Positions 13,387 to 28,400 of a stretch of 64,000 nucleotides of DNA are shown piece after piece. A program made the translations under genes and the position numbers. Positions within the stretch are counted from its first letter, which is position 1, and each line of letters starts with the position of its first letter. The notes under the pieces are model-generated. The model did not search any database. It was not told the DNA's origin and saw nothing but the letters and a program-made list of their open reading frames with translations. Location: NCBI RefSeq assembly GCF_024713945.1, contig NC_134678.1, positions 3,472,001 to 3,536,000 on the forward strand, read 5' to 3'. Source of the DNA: Dermatophagoides farinae (taxonomy: Eukaryota; Arthropoda; Arachnida; Sarcoptiformes; Pyroglyphidae).

Positions 13387-14377
13387 TAGAGGCAATCAAT
13401 GAGACCATGTTATATATTCTAGTTCATTATAGAGTTATGTATATTACTACTTTTTTTTTATTAATTAATAACCAATTTTCTTGCTTCATATTATCACTGC
13501 TGCTTGGATATTTTTTTTTTCGTCGATTCTCAGTGAATACCTTTCTCGTTTGATCCATAATAAAACTATTTTTTTTTGCTGCCATATCATCATGATCATT
13601 TTTTTTTTATTGTTTTTGTCAATATTGCTTCTTTTTTTCAATTATTTTAACAACACACCCACCATGACAACAATCATGTGAAAAACGCCTACCACACACA
13701 CACACACACACACAAACACACTGACTGGAACAGATTGACTTTTTGGTTTATTTCTCTGTTTGTATAAACATTCGATTCGATTCATATTGCCCGGTTACTA
13801 GAGATTATTATTTGATTGTGATTTTTTTTTCATTTCATTTTTTTTTCATTCTATAAATCCTATGTATTATTGAGCCATTTGTTTCATTTTCGTTAAAAAC
13901 AACGACGATATTGATGAACTATAGTGGAAAAAAAATGAAAATATTTTCGTTTCCAACTCGAAAACTGCATTTCCCAACGAATTCGAAATAATTATGATAA
14001 TAATAAAACCTTTTGCTTTTTCTAATTATCGAAATGAAAAAAAAGTACATTATTTCTGTTTTGCAACAAAAAAAAAACTTTTTTTTTGTTGTCCATCGAA
14101 AGCATTGATCGGTTTTTCGTCTGCTGTCTGTCTCGGGTAAAAGGAAGGCAACGATTGTTTTGTTTCAAAAATTTTTTTTGCCAAGGAACATAATTCCTAC
14201 TGAAATAAACAGATCAAAATCACAAGTCTGTGTTACGGATGCCAAAACAAAAAAAAAAAAAGGAAATATATATGGTAGGGATTAATTGTCAGATTCTAAT
14301 TCACTCGTTGAAAATGGATTTGATCGACTTTTTTTTGTCTGAACGATTCTTTATACTCTGTTTTCGAATGATTAAAT

Positions 14378-14442
14378 TTTGTTATTTTTTTGTCGCAATA
14401 TAATGAATCGAAAGAAAATTGCGACAAAAAAAAAATAACAAA
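14378..14442. repeat. Inverted repeat (hairpin), arms about 22 bases
   Basis: Left arm 14378-14399 ends GTCGCAAT; right arm begins ATTGCGAC at 14418 and runs to 14442. The flanking GTTA...TAAC blocks also pair; the only difference is seven T in the left arm against ten A in the right. The loop is 18 bases (14400-14417). It could be a fold-back element remnant, a transcribed hairpin, or simply repeat-derived; no coding role is seen. Confidence 0.75.
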
Positions 14443-14767
14443 TGTCAAAAAAAAACCGGATGACTTTCTCAAAAAAATTTTCATTAGTTTTTGTTTTGTT
14501 TTTGTTTACAACAACCGATCATTATCGATACACAACAACAACAACAACAAAAAAACAGATGGCCGTTTGTTTGTTTATGTTGAGCTTTTGACTTGAATCT
14601 TTGATTTATAATATTCATCATCATCATTTTTCCTTGATTCTATGAATAAAAAAAATATGAAAGAAAAAGAAAATAAACAACAAGACATCTTTTATAGTAA
14701 TAAAAAAAAAAAAATATTTCCCATCTGCATTTCACTCATTTGTTGTATAGGTATAGTGAGTGATTGG

Positions 14768-14770
<3 letters not shown>

Positions 14771-14801
<31 letters not shown>
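14771..14801. repeat. GT microsatellite
   Basis: Pure GT run of fifteen units, among the longest dinucleotide tracts in the window. Confidence 0.95.
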
Positions 14802-14802
<1 letters not shown>

Positions 14803-17800
14803 CATATAATTTACCGTAAATTTGTTTATGGAAACAAAATTCATATATACATCACATATTAAACAAATACACACACACACACCGGTTATTTTTTTTTCTG
14901 ATATCAATCTGATCACATATCGCATATGTTGTTTTGATTATTATCGACAACCATTGTTTGTTGAATGTTGTTTATATTTGGATTGATATTTTCATCATTT
15001 CATTTTTTCATTTTTTTTTTACTTTACATCCATCATTCATTTAGTTAAAAGAAAACAAAACAAAAAAATTGTATTACGTTATGTTTGTTTATTCGTTTGT
15101 TTATGAAATTGGGCAATTTCACAAACAATAATCAATATATATGATATGATATTTGTTTGTGTTTGTTGGTTGGTTGGTGTGTGTTTGTATATATATATAA
15201 CATCCAATATCCTTTTTTTTCTCTCTCTCTCTCTTTCTTTCCAGTTATTATTAAAAATAAGTTTAAATCAACAACAACAACAACAACAACATCGTTCACC
15301 TTTTTCATATTTGTACCATATGGTGGTTGGTGCATGCATAGAGCATCATTTTATTTTTTTTCCATATATTGAATAATAATAATAATAATGGTTTTTTGCA
15401 ACATTGCTTTGTTAATATTTGTTATTGTGTAGAATATGATCTAAGATTGTTCTGTTTGTTTGTTTGTTTGTTTAAACTCGAATTTTTAGTTTTTTCTTCA
15501 TCCATTCATCGTATACACAATATACTATCTTGTCTGAAATCAATTTGACTTGATAAAATAATCATTGCATGACAACATGCACGCATGTACCAGAGAAATC
15601 ATATTTTTTTTCTTTTTTTGATTTCAAATTCAAAATTTCATATTTTTTTTTCTTTTTCATTCACACCGAAAATCTTATTCTGCCACTTTTTTTTGATCAA
15701 TGCACGGATGTCATTCTGGTTTCAATTTGACAAAAAAAAAACGATTCGATTGAATTCATTCACTTTTTTTTTCATCCATTTGGATTTGAACATTGTATGT
15801 GTTCATCATCATCATCATCAACATTACCAAATCGATACAAACACATATTGTGTATGTGTGTGTGTGTGTTTTGTACATTATGGGAATGAATATAATGCCA
15901 AAATGAATGACATTGTTAAACATGAGAGATTCACATCTTTTTTCATTCTGTTCAATTTTTTTTGTTGAAAAAAAAATTATTTGCCTTTAGTTGTCAACAT
16001 GAAAGTTCTTGTTGTTTTTCCAGACTATTCTTGGTGTTTGTTTGTTCAGAAACACGAATCATGCACGAATGAATATGAAAAGCGTAGCTGGTGATAGAAA
16101 ATTTTTCTTCTCTCTTCCATATATTCAAAATTCATTCATCAATGATTTCTGTTTGTTTGCTAGTCTGTTTGATGATTGATCTTCTTGTCTTTTATATTTT
16201 TTTTCTATTTTATAAATTGAAATTTTTTTTCAAAAAAAAAAAAAAAAATCAACAACACTGTAAAAAAAGATAAAATATCTTGATTTTTCATTTATTTCAC
16301 CAAAAAGAATTCTTTAATAGTTGATAAAGAGAGAAAGAGAGAAAAAAAGATTCTTTTTGACAATTGTTCAGGTGGAATGACATGATAATGAAATCAAAAA
16401 AAAACACACACACAAAAGAAATTTATTCATTGAATTTGATAATTCAATTATCTAGCTTTTGAAACACAAAACGTCATCATCATCATCATCTGTCTCAAAT
16501 GAGAGATTAATTGATAATGATGATGACATTGTTTTTTTTTCAATTAATAAATTTCAAGTTTAGAAAACTAGATTGATTGATTGATTTATTATTGAACTAA
16601 AAAAAAATTATACTACTACTATAATAGAATAGTTTTGAATACAAAAAACAAAAATCAAATTTGAAAAATTTGAACAAAATTACCATCCACCCTTTTTTTT
16701 GTAAGGGTGGTTACAACAACAATAAAACTCATTGCATCACATTAGATTGAATGAATAATAAATTGAATGAATGGGAAGTGAAATCATTATCAATTTCAAC
16801 AAAACAAAAACAAGACAAAACAAAAGAAAGAGACTTTTTCCAGTATAAATAGAAAACAAAACAATAGGTCACCTTTCAACGCTTTGAAATTGATTTTATT
16901 CAATAAGGAAAAAAATACACACACACACACACTCAGAGAAAAGAAAATGTATTATTTAAATGAAGGAAAATCTCTTTTTTTGGTTTGTTGTCATCATTAT
17001 CATTATCATTATCATCATTGAATGTTGATCTGTAAGCAGAAGAAGAAGAAGAAGAAAAAAAGGAGATCATCATCTTTGATGATGATGAGCTTTTAGTTTG
17101 CTGACATTCTAACAGAATTGTTTTGTTTTGTTTTACTGAACTGTTATTGTTTTCATAATACAGTTTGTTTAGTTCATTTTGATGGTTTTTGTTTTTTTTT
17201 CTTCTGGGGAATTGATGCTATGTGAATAACCAAAATTCCACTTGGGAATTATTAAATCAATGAATAGTGAATGTATGTACGAACAAATATTTGTTAGTTT
17301 AGATTGAGTGATTGATTCTATTCTGTTGATAATAATAATAATAATAATAAGAAAAGAAAAAGCAAAACAACAAAGTCAGGAAAAAAAATCAATGCTGTTG
17401 AGAATAATGAAAAGCAAAGATTTGAAATAAATTTGATTCGATTCGAATCGATTGGCCAATAGCAATCCAAACAATACAATAATATTTAACAAATGTATTT
17501 GGCATTTTTATTGTCAGTTTTTGTTTTTTTTTTGGTTTATTTCCATTATCACTTTATTTATTTTTTTTTCTTCTTTTGTTTTTTTTTTGTTTTGGTTGCT
17601 GGCCTGATCTGGTTTTTTTTGGCCTAATACGCCCTTGCATTAACATTTCGGCATTTTAAATAAAATCGATCCTAAATGAATCTAAACGATAGTTGTATAA
17701 AGTCCATCCATTTTAATCTGTTGTCGAGTTTGTTTTTGATTGTGATCGGGTAATAAAAAAAAAGTATTTTCTTTCCATTCAATTTCCACATTCACATTGA

Positions 17801-18084
17801 AAATTTGTTCTAAACGGATTGATGGGATTTTTTTTTGCTCTCCTGACTTTGATTTCACATTTTATTTACGTCGTTTATTATATATAATGGGAACATTTAT
17901 TTCATTTTTTTTTATTTTACTGTATGTGAAAAATTTTTTCCCTTTGGATTTCGTGTTATTTTCATTCATGTGAATTTTTTTTTTGATAACCCGAGCGTTT
18001 TTTTTTCCACAAAATTTATTTCCAGCTAGAGCTAGAAAAAAACTAATAATTTTTTTTTTGCAAAATGAAAATATTATTATCACC

Positions 18085-18171
18085 ATGTCAACAACAACAA
18101 CGATGGAGTGGAGAAGAAATGTCATCAAAATTGATCCAGAGAACGAATCATCATCAATTGAAATGAAGAAT
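18085..18171 (+). CDS. Candidate short first coding exon, unknown protein
   Basis: An ATG in a reasonable context (CACCATG) opens 29 codons of mixed composition (MSTTTTMEWRRNVIKIDPEN then ESSSIEMKN) and meets a possible donor GTATGA at 18172 in phase 0; unspliced, it stops at 18175-18177. The middle is unusually free of simple repeat for this region. I found no following exon and recognise no family. It may equally be chance, since short open stretches are common in AT-rich DNA. Confidence 0.2.
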
Positions 18172-19955
18172 GTATGATTGAATGATGGATGTTTACTTAA
18201 TTTTTTTTTCTAGGTTTCAGACTTTTCAAATGATCATTCTTATTACCAGATGATTTTTTTTTTGCTGGTTTTGTTTCAAATATATATAACTATATAAATT
18301 CTCTATTTATCCAAATATAGCTGAAATAGTTAGCCAAAAATAAATGCGGTAAACTCGCGCACAGGTGAACATCATCATCATTATTCATCGGTATCATGTA
18401 TATATATAATACAAGCCCAAAAATTTTGAAAAAACAAACATCTCAAAATCGAAATTTTATATTCTCTATTACTAAGCATCAGCAGTAGTAGTAGTAATAA
18501 TAATATTAGTAAAAAGCACATATGCAAAATGAAAAGAAAGATGCCTTTATTTGTGTGTGTGATGCAGACAAAGAAAGAAATTCCCTAAGAATTAATGGCC
18601 AGGAAAAATTCTTTCTGTTTTTTTTTCTCAACTTATTTCTCAATATGTTTTGTATGATGCATATTATCCGTACTAGCGGAAAGAACATTTGTGCGACAAT
18701 TTTTTTTTTAAATAAAATGTTGTAATATAATTATTATTATTATCTGACCTGACACTAAAATGGAAAAAAAATTAGTACTGTCATTTTTTATTTTTTTACA
18801 TTCATTTTCTCGAATGTAGAATTGTCATTTAATGAAATGTGAACAATGAATGAATGAGTCAAGACAATATACAATTTACAGCTGTGAAATAAAATGAAAT
18901 GAATGAGAATCTACAATCGTATGGTGTATTGTTTCTAGGTTCTTATTATTATATTTTTTTTCTTTTTTTGGTTTCCTCTTTATATGTGTGTGTGTGTGTT
19001 TTTATTCTTTTGTTTCCATATGGTTAGATATATACCCATTAAATTCAAGGTTTTATTATCAAAACAAAAAAAAAAGTCAACAACAATATCGCATGCACAG
19101 TTTTCTATGTAATAACAATAATGAATAGCCATATGACATGTATGACGACGATGTATACCTAAAATTTCAATGTTTATTCAGTTTTGTTTGGTATCCGGCA
19201 ATAAGAATTGTAGTGATGTTACTATTTGGATTATTATAGCAAATGAATGAATGATCACTTTATTTAATAAAAATGCCTTTACGAATTATATATAGAAATT
19301 TATTTAATTATCACATTCATTCATAAATATAATGACATAATCCATCTACAAAGGTTAACATTTTTTTTTGAATGAAGATTCTTTGATTATTCTCGACGAC
19401 CACACACATAAGTCTGATGACATTTAATAAATGAATAATGATGAACTATGATGTTTGAATATGATGAGTATATGCGAGAAAACAAAGCAATTGATATGAG
19501 ATTCAAATATATATAAATAATATTTAAAGATTCAATCATGATGATGATTAACTGAATGAATCGAATGATAATTATATCGATAATGATCCATGGATGAATG
19601 ATTGAATTTTTATCGTTATTTTTTTTCATTGATTACTATTTTTTTTTCGTTATTGTTAATGAATTATAATAATGATGATGATGATGATGATGATGATGAT
19701 AATATTGATGATTATCAATTATATATCCATACAAAAATTGAAGAAAATTTTCTCTTTATCGATTTGTATAGTCTGATCATATTATCTTCATTATTATTAT
19801 TATTATTATCATTATCATCATCATTATTGGAGAATTCTTGAATTCTTTTATCATGTATGTATGTTTGAATATTTGGATCCATATATCCATGAATCTTATG
19901 GTTACTATATATAATTTAGGTATGGATGAATGATTAACATTGAACAACAACAATG

Positions 19956-19964
<9 letters not shown>

Positions 19965-19995
<31 letters not shown>
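19965..19995. repeat. AG microsatellite
   Basis: Pure AG/GA run of about fifteen units; long purine dinucleotide tracts are otherwise rare here. Confidence 0.95.
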
Positions 19996-19998
<3 letters not shown>

Positions 19999-22900
19999 CT
20001 GAAAAAAAAGAACAATAGAATAATAATACTAATATATATGGCATAAGGTTTGTCATCTCTAAATAAAATGTATGTATATATGTGTGTATGTGTGTGTTTT
20101 TAAATGCATAAATGTTATCTAAGCGAAACTGAAAAACGATAATAATTTATATAACTTGGGTGGTGTCCATGAATTTGTGACTGACTGACTTTTTTTTTGT
20201 TACAATGGCCATATTTACAAATGGGCAACACTCTGCCATAATGAATGATGAATGAATGGTACATGTCTCGAATCAACAACAATAATAATAACAACAACAA
20301 CGACAACAACAACAACAACAACGGCAGAAATGAAAAAATGAAAAATAATTTGGTAAAATAAATTCTATTTATTAATATAATGATGATGAAATGATGAAAA
20401 AAAACAAAAAAAAACAAAAAAAATATGACTACAATAAGATGATTGCATGAATTGATAATAATTGTAAAAATATATGTACATACCTGGTGTGTTTGTGATG
20501 AAAATTATTACAGAATAGATAAAATAATTGATGATTTAAAAACGAGTGAGTAATGTACTTGATGCTTTGCTCACCATAACTGTAATGGACAATTTTTTAG
20601 GTTGATTTTTGTTTGTTTGTTTACAACAAAATATAAATATTATCTCTTGTAACATTTTTTTTTCATTCAATGAAATTTTTTATTTCTGAAATGAAAAAAA
20701 AAATGTTTCAAGTCAACCAAAAAAAATACTGGTTGAGACAAAAGATCAAGCACTGTACGCACTCTCGGGCCAGGTGTTTTTATCCATTCTGTCGATGTTT
20801 GTTTTTCCAAAACTACCAATCGATGAGGATTGATACATTTTTTTAGCTGTAAAAAAAAATTTTCAAATTTAAATATTAAAATGTGTATTTATAGTCAGTT
20901 TAAAATCATAAATTTGAAATCTGTTTTGTATGCAAAAAAAAAAAAAAAATATTGCCAGGATTTTTCATTTGTCAATTGATATCAAATAACAGAAAAAAAT
21001 TTAATTACCGACATCATCCATATTTTGTCTTCATCATAATTATTATTTCCAAGAATTTTTTTTCCCCATTTGAAATAAACCAGAAACATTCATTATGGCT
21101 AAAAAAGAAACAAAACAAAACAAAAAAAAAACAATAACAATAACAATAAATACAATTCATTAACACAATGTTTGGTCGATTTATTTGGTTTTTTTTTCAT
21201 CAACAATCATCAAACCGACAACCGCATTTTACCCCTGATAATAAAATATTGTAAGTTGCCCTACACTATACACAAAGTTAATCAATCGGTTGACTGGTCG
21301 ATCATCATCAAATCGGAATCGATTCTCCAAGAATAAAAAAAATAACAACAGTAAACAACAAGAAAAATACATAGAAACCGATCAATTGGATTTTCTATTC
21401 TTCCAAACTAGCAACAACGGCTAAAACAACAACAACAACAAAAAAAAAAATCGAATCAAATGTGGTCGAAAACAAAAAAAATCAAAATCAATCAATTGCA
21501 TAACGGAAGCATAATAGTGAGAATGAGAGAGAACCGACAATCATCAATGACAAGCTCAAATAACTTGTTTTTTTCTATTTCTAAAAAAATATCAAAGAAT
21601 AACTGATGAATAAATATTACGAAAAAAAAACAGAATTTCCAATTGTCTTTCATTTCTGAATGTAAAAAAAACTGAATCATCAATACTACAAAAGATTAAA
21701 GATTACACAAGATTAAAATTCAATTCCCCTGAAGGCGCCATGTATATTTATCAGAAAATCAGAAATCAATTTGCAAGAATCAAACAAATTCCTTTATGTA
21801 TAGATAACAACAACAAAAAAAAAAGAAAAAAATGATAAAAAAAATTCGATAGCTAAGAAAAAAAACATTGATTCTGGAATGTAAAAACATGACATTCAAT
21901 AAATCGACGATTCTTGATGCTGCCATCATCATATTTACAACATATATATAGAATATGAAATCCAATTCACTTCAATGATTATTTGATGATCGATATGTCG
22001 ATCCTGATGTATGCTATACATGTCTTATAATGTGTTATAATGATGAATGATTATAATAATAATGCCTAAATTTCAATGATGACGATGATAATGGCTAACG
22101 ACAGATTTTTCTTTCAACTTTTTACACAAATGCAGAAATATTTTTAAAAAAAGAAATCAATTAATGAATCTGGTTACCTGTTTTGTTATTTGTAAAGATG
22201 CTCGATGATTGTAGAAACTGATTCATTTTTTAATTGAATCATGTGATAGTTATTTTCTTGGATGAAAATAAAAAAAAAAATTTCTTGAAACGAAACCAGA
22301 AAAAAATGAAGAAAAGTTGATGAGAAAAAACTTTTTTTTTGAAATGAAAAGTTTCTTTTTCTCGTACGAAAAACTGAATGATGATCAATTACCGAATGGT
22401 TTCAAAAAAAAAAAAAAAATGAATCAATCAACCAAGTTGCGAAAAAAATTGATTAAATAATAACCAAATGAATGGGATTAAAAAAGATTATACTATAAGG
22501 TCAGAGTTATTGATATTGATGACCATTATATGATAAAATATGTATTTGACCACCATCAATGTGACAATCGTCAATCATGATGAAATCGATGATGAACGTA
22601 ACGCATGAACAAATTATTTACAAAATTATTAGGAAGAAAATATCCCAAATAATTCTTTTAAATCTTATTGACGATGATGTTGATGATGTTGATCAATTGC
22701 ACATCATTATCATTAACGAAAAAGAAAAAAGAGCGAGAGATAGAGAAAGAAAAAAAAATTTGGAATTTGGAAAAGAATATTTCATTGAAAGGATGGAAGA
22801 AAAAAGCAACGGGAAAATATAAAACTTGATGAAGATGATGGTTGTTGTGCACACTATCAGACTAGATGCTACGAACCAAATGTCGAATGTTTATTTGTAT

Positions 22901-25151
22901 GGTTGACAATTTATAAAAGAAATTTTCACTTTGATATGGCAATTTCGTTATACGTTGTCGACGGTATACGTCGTCGTCGTGAAATGTTCAAATTTTTTTC
23001 TCGCTTTTGGGTCTATACCATGATAGTGAGATGGTGGTGGTTCAGGTTCATTTCATTTTAGTTGATTGTCGTGTGTTTCTGGTTCTGGTATGGTGCATTT
23101 TACATGCAAACACACACACTTATCACTATGTATACTTGTTAAAAGAATATTCTTTTTTTTTTTTGATTAAAACGGTAGCGGTAGTATTGGTTTTGAATGA
23201 AATGAAATAATAAATATACAATACAGCACACAATGTATAGTGATGATGATCCAACTAATAACCGTTCGACAGCTGCCGCTTGTTTGTCCGTACAATTTTG
23301 CGGCTGTTTATTTGTATTGACGATGTATTTATTCTACATACACAGGATATAGAATTCAGTTTCTGTTGATAATGATTAGTAGTAGTAGTAGTAGTAGCAG
23401 CGATGGTTAGTTATCGATATTCTGTCATAGTGGTTCAATATATATATTGATCCTGGGTTCTTTGGAACCAGAAATCTACTAAATCGAATGAATATATGCG
23501 CAGATGCAATTTGATTCTTTAGAATCATCATTGTTGTTATCAAGAAGATTCCAATATTTAGTTTCACATAATTCGTAATACGCAAACGCAACATTGCAAA
23601 TACATTTCCGTATGTATATATTTCGTAAATCTTCAATGATGTCAGTTTATAAACGGGATGTAATAATAGCAAATTTTGATAACAATGGATTGCACAACAA
23701 CAACAGTTATTTGAATGAGAGAAAAAAAAATAGTCTTCGTTCACGAATTTTTTCACAGCTGTGGGTGTTTGTGTTGTTATCCAATGAAAATATTCGAATA
23801 GAATGAATGAATCAAATGTAAAATGGCTGCCTTTTTATTTAGGATTTTTATTTCTTTTTCTTTTTTTGATGTTTACCATTCGTCTATTGATGATAATGGT
23901 AAGTATTTGTGTGTGTTGTGTCGGTCGTCCAACATAAACATATACTGCGTATATATATGGAAAATCGGTTGCCAGGAACTGGTCAGGCGGCAGTGGTACA
24001 TCTTCACACATATACACACACACACACACACATTATTATCATCATCTTGTTCTGGTTGGTTTTTTATTTAATATACATATGTATGTGGCAATGGCGTATA
24101 TATTTATTTCCTACATTTTCATTGTTGTTATATGTTTTATATTATATCATTATTATTATTATTATTGTTTGGGGAAAGAAAGAAATTGTTTAAATGGAGA
24201 AACCAAAAGAGAGAGAGAGAAAAAAAAGAGAGAAGCACACATAATATGAAACCAAATATCCATATATATATATAAACCAGTCAATCACATTATCAACATT
24301 TATATATAGCACAATTCTAAATAGAGGTTCCATTATACACAATTTTGAAATTGAACATGGCGCCCTGTTCTAGTTTTTTTCTTTGTTAGTTTTTTGTCTT
24401 GCCTCTTCATTTCTATTTTACTATGCTCTACAATATCGTTTTATATGTTTTGTTCCATATATTTGGTGGTGGTTGTTATCCAATGTGTGTGTTTTGTGTA
24501 TACGAAGTTTCAACATTCGATATATGCTGTATGTATTGTATGTATGTATGTATGTGTGTGATGTCTGTTAGATATGGCAAACTATTATTATGAAGATGAT
24601 GAACACTGAGAACGGAACCTAAAATGGAATGAATCATATCAGTGAAAAAAAAATTACTATAGTAAAATGGCGTGTAAACACGTCATTTGTACGACATTTT
24701 TGTCAGGTTGTCTGGTCACATATTCAAAAATTCCGAACGAATGAATGGAAAAAATTCAAATGAATATACCCGAGTGACATTTAAACCTTACACATTTTAT
24801 TTCATCATTTTATAGATGTTATATGTTACGATTCCTAATAGCAGCAGCATTGAAAATACAAAAATAACACACCCACAAACTCTGCCATTCAACCAAAAAA
24901 AAAAGGAGAAAAAGAAAATATTGTCGGACATTTTTTTCTTTCCTTCTGAAACGGTCTGAAACATCTTTTGATGTTGGCCCACTATTCCTTTTTCACGTTG
25001 TTGTGGAGATCATACACACACACACAATAGTTGCTAGTGAACGACCAGTGGAAAAGCTCCACATGTACAGAAAGAAAAAGATAAATATATTTTTTGGTTT
25101 AAATTCTATATTTTTACAGGCATTCTGATTATCATTATCAGTTATTGTCGT

Positions 25152-25178
25152 TGTGTGTGTGTGTGTGTGTGTGTGTGT
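25152..25178. repeat. GT microsatellite
   Basis: Pure GT run of about thirteen units. Confidence 0.95.
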
Positions 25179-25371
25179 TATGAATGGCTCATATCTAAAC
25201 ATCTTCTCTTTGATCTTGGCTTTTATTTCCAGTTTATAGTTGTTTATTTTATGATGATGATTGTCATTCGGTATTTTTTTTTCTGTTGTTTTGAATGATG
25301 GATAATAATAATAATAATAATAACAGTTGACAAATAAACAAGTCGGATCCAATGTCGGGAAACTCATGTTT

Positions 25372-25372
<1 letters not shown>

Positions 25373-25403
<31 letters not shown>
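25373..25403. repeat. GT microsatellite
   Basis: Pure GT run of about fifteen units, 195 bases after the previous one. Confidence 0.95.
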
Positions 25404-25404
<1 letters not shown>

Positions 25405-28400
25405 TGGATGTCCAAATTCATCATTGAATGTTATAAAAAAAAGCTGAATGAACATAATGGATTCTATGTCAAAATCATGTATATCATATATGTTTAACAT
25501 TGAAATTTGGCCACATCATCATCATAATTGACTTCAGAAATAAATAATAATAATAATAATGATGATGACAATGAATGACGATCATGCCTTCCTTCCTGTA
25601 TATGTGTTTATGTGTGTGTATGATGTGTTTTTTCTGGGTTTTTCTGACTTTTTTCTTTCTTTCGGCTATATTTGATGCATATAAATTATCGTTGATTATT
25701 ATTATTAACAAAAAAAAAACAACCATGACAATCTAAGCAAACAAATAACAACGAAAAAAAGAAAAAATAAAGAAAAATATCTCTATGGCTTCGAAATTTA
25801 TGAAAATATTTGGACACATACCGTTTTTGTTTGTTTGTTTGTTTGTTGGTTGGTTTTTTTCTTTGGTGACAGCTTTTATAAAACAACAGAAAAAAAATCT
25901 CTTGAGAAAAATTTCATTTTCCTGCAAAACAATTATTGTTGATTTACATATGATAATGATTAAAATTATCGAAAAAATGATCAAGTTGTGAAACTATTTA
26001 TCGTAGTTTGGGCAGAATCAATTCTAACTCGATCATTGTTATCGTTGCTTTTTTTTACACAAACACAGAATCGACAAACAGAATATCAATATCGATCGAT
26101 AGTATATCAATATATACATGATATCGATTTTTTGTAATTCCGATTTTCTTCATTTTTTTTTGCTGATCTAATAATAATAATCATCAACATGATCATTTTT
26201 CTCGTTGACCAGATGAAATATTATTGCACAAAAAAATGGACAAACGCTAGTAAAAAAAAACAAACTTATCTATAATGGATTCAGACACACAATCAATGAA
26301 TATGACATTTAAACACACGCACACACATGATATAGTTATGGTAGTAGTGGTGATCATTATATCATCGATTGGAACAATACACATTGCCTGTCCAAATTAT
26401 ATGAGATGATGATATTGACAATTTTTCTTTTTATTTCTTCAACATTTGTATTGATGTTGTCATGATGATGATGATGATGGTTATTGGTATTCTATTTTTT
26501 TTTTTTTTTTTGGTTCAACAATAATATATACAAGAAGACTATTTAGTATGTATTTTGAGCCATTGATGACATTAAAACACCCACAATCGAAAACAAAATT
26601 AATGAAATTAACAATAGAATGCAAATATTCAAATGATGATGGTGTGGTGATGATAATTTGAGTTGAAAATTTTTTCTTTTTTTTCTGCACCTTGATAAGT
26701 TTCATCAATTCACTTTGTACGACATCATGGTGGAAACCAGAATGATTATAGAAATTTTCAATTTTCAATTCAAAATGCATCTCATCTCAACAAAAGCTCT
26801 TCACATTCTCTTTTTAGCTATTTGAAATGTTTTTCTCTTCTTGTTTTTCGGATATCATCATCTTAATCATATCATCATGATGGATCTATGTGTGGCAAGC
26901 TTTTGTCTGTATTTTTATTTTATCATTTCAAATCACCATATGCTATATGATGATGATGAATAACAATATTTTTTTTTAGCTAATTCGAAATACATACACT
27001 CAAACTCCTACTCTTTTTTTTCTTCTTATCATCATTATTATTACTTTAATTTTCATATAATTTTAATGTGTTATGACGAATATATACAACAACATGTTTT
27101 AAATTCATCGCCATTCAGATTCCCTATATTTCAACCAAGTTAATTCATTCGATTCTCCTACGCATTTGTTTTAGCATCTTTTTTTTCTTCTACCTATTTC
27201 ATATTATCAATATTTTTTTTGTGGTTTTAAACATACGAAAAAAAAGTTGTATATTCCTTGCCTGCACAATATGATATGGTGGTGACGTGTTCAGTGTCCA
27301 CTTTATTTTTACTTTTTTTCATTGATATTTCGGACAATTTGGTTTGTTTTTTTATTTCAGTTGCTAAGAAATGACAATTTTATGGAATAAATGGAAAATC
27401 ACCATTGCTCGATTCAAATTGAATTAATCATCAAAAGAATAACGAATGATTTACAAACAAAACAGTGGTGAATTTATTTGCTGAATTATAATAATTTTTA
27501 TTTGTTCTTTTGTGTTTGGACTATGTCTAAAAAATTGTATTTGACTATATTTTCTTTTTTTTATAGGAAAATGATTGAGAGAATAAGAAACTAACAAACA
27601 AACAAACAAACAGACCAAACGCATGAAAACATAATAATAATAATGATGATGATGACAAACCAATCATTGAAATTGGTCAGTGGAATTTTTTGTTCTTCTT
27701 ATTGATAAAATGAAAATTGTTTTTTTTCCGCTCATCATAATGACATGAATGTGACAATCATTGTTTGATTTGTGGAAAAAAAAGAATGAATATTTATCGA
27801 TCGATTAATTGATTCATTGATGATGAAAAATTCAATTCATACACATAGACAGAAAGAGAGGTCATCATAATGATGATTGTACAACGACGAATATATACAA
27901 TGGAGGATTCAAATATTTTTTATTTTAAATCTTTTTTTTTATTGTACAGAATTATGACTAGATAAGGTAGTTGAATGAATGAATCATTATGGGAAATGAA
28001 AGATTTTTCTAATAGTCAGCATTACCGTACATTTATATTTAAATTAATTTTCTCTCTCTCTCTCCATCTCACTGTGTGTGTGTGTGTGTGTGTGACTTTC
28101 ATTAACATATGAGACAGACCATAAATATTGATTAGCTTGGCGAATTTTTTTTTGTTTTGAATTTATTATTATTGATGATGGCAATAAAAAAATTTTTTTG
28201 AATTTATTTTTAAAATTAATTTTTTGATAAATTTTTTCTTTACTATTATTATTGTCATCGTTCTCATCATCATCATCATCGACGGCAAAGAGACGAAATT
28301 CTTCAGAATCACAGTTCAACAGAAATGAAATGAGATGAAAAATTGTAATAATAATAAAAAAAAAATTTGTTTCAGCAAATTTTATAGAATTTTTTTTTCT

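Larger units (their letters stand above)
12413..18084. other. Gene-poor, microsatellite-rich stretch
   Basis: No conserved protein or RNA gene seen. Contents are GAT runs (12647-12671, 13361-13386), CA/GT tracts (12801-12822, 13693-13713, 14771-14801), CAA near 15270-15291 and long A/T runs. A hairpin with arms of about 22 bases lies at 14378-14442, and a small hairpin with 8-base arms (CCACCCTT) at 16687-16710. Confidence 0.6.

Noticed and set aside
22577-22822. 81-codon open frame with RARDRERKK
   Set aside because: The charged part comes from a GA-rich repeat; no splice context or conservation signal.
23376-23756. 126-codon minus-strand open frame
   Set aside because: Ends in a poly-Tyr run from a GTA repeat and has no recognisable protein features.
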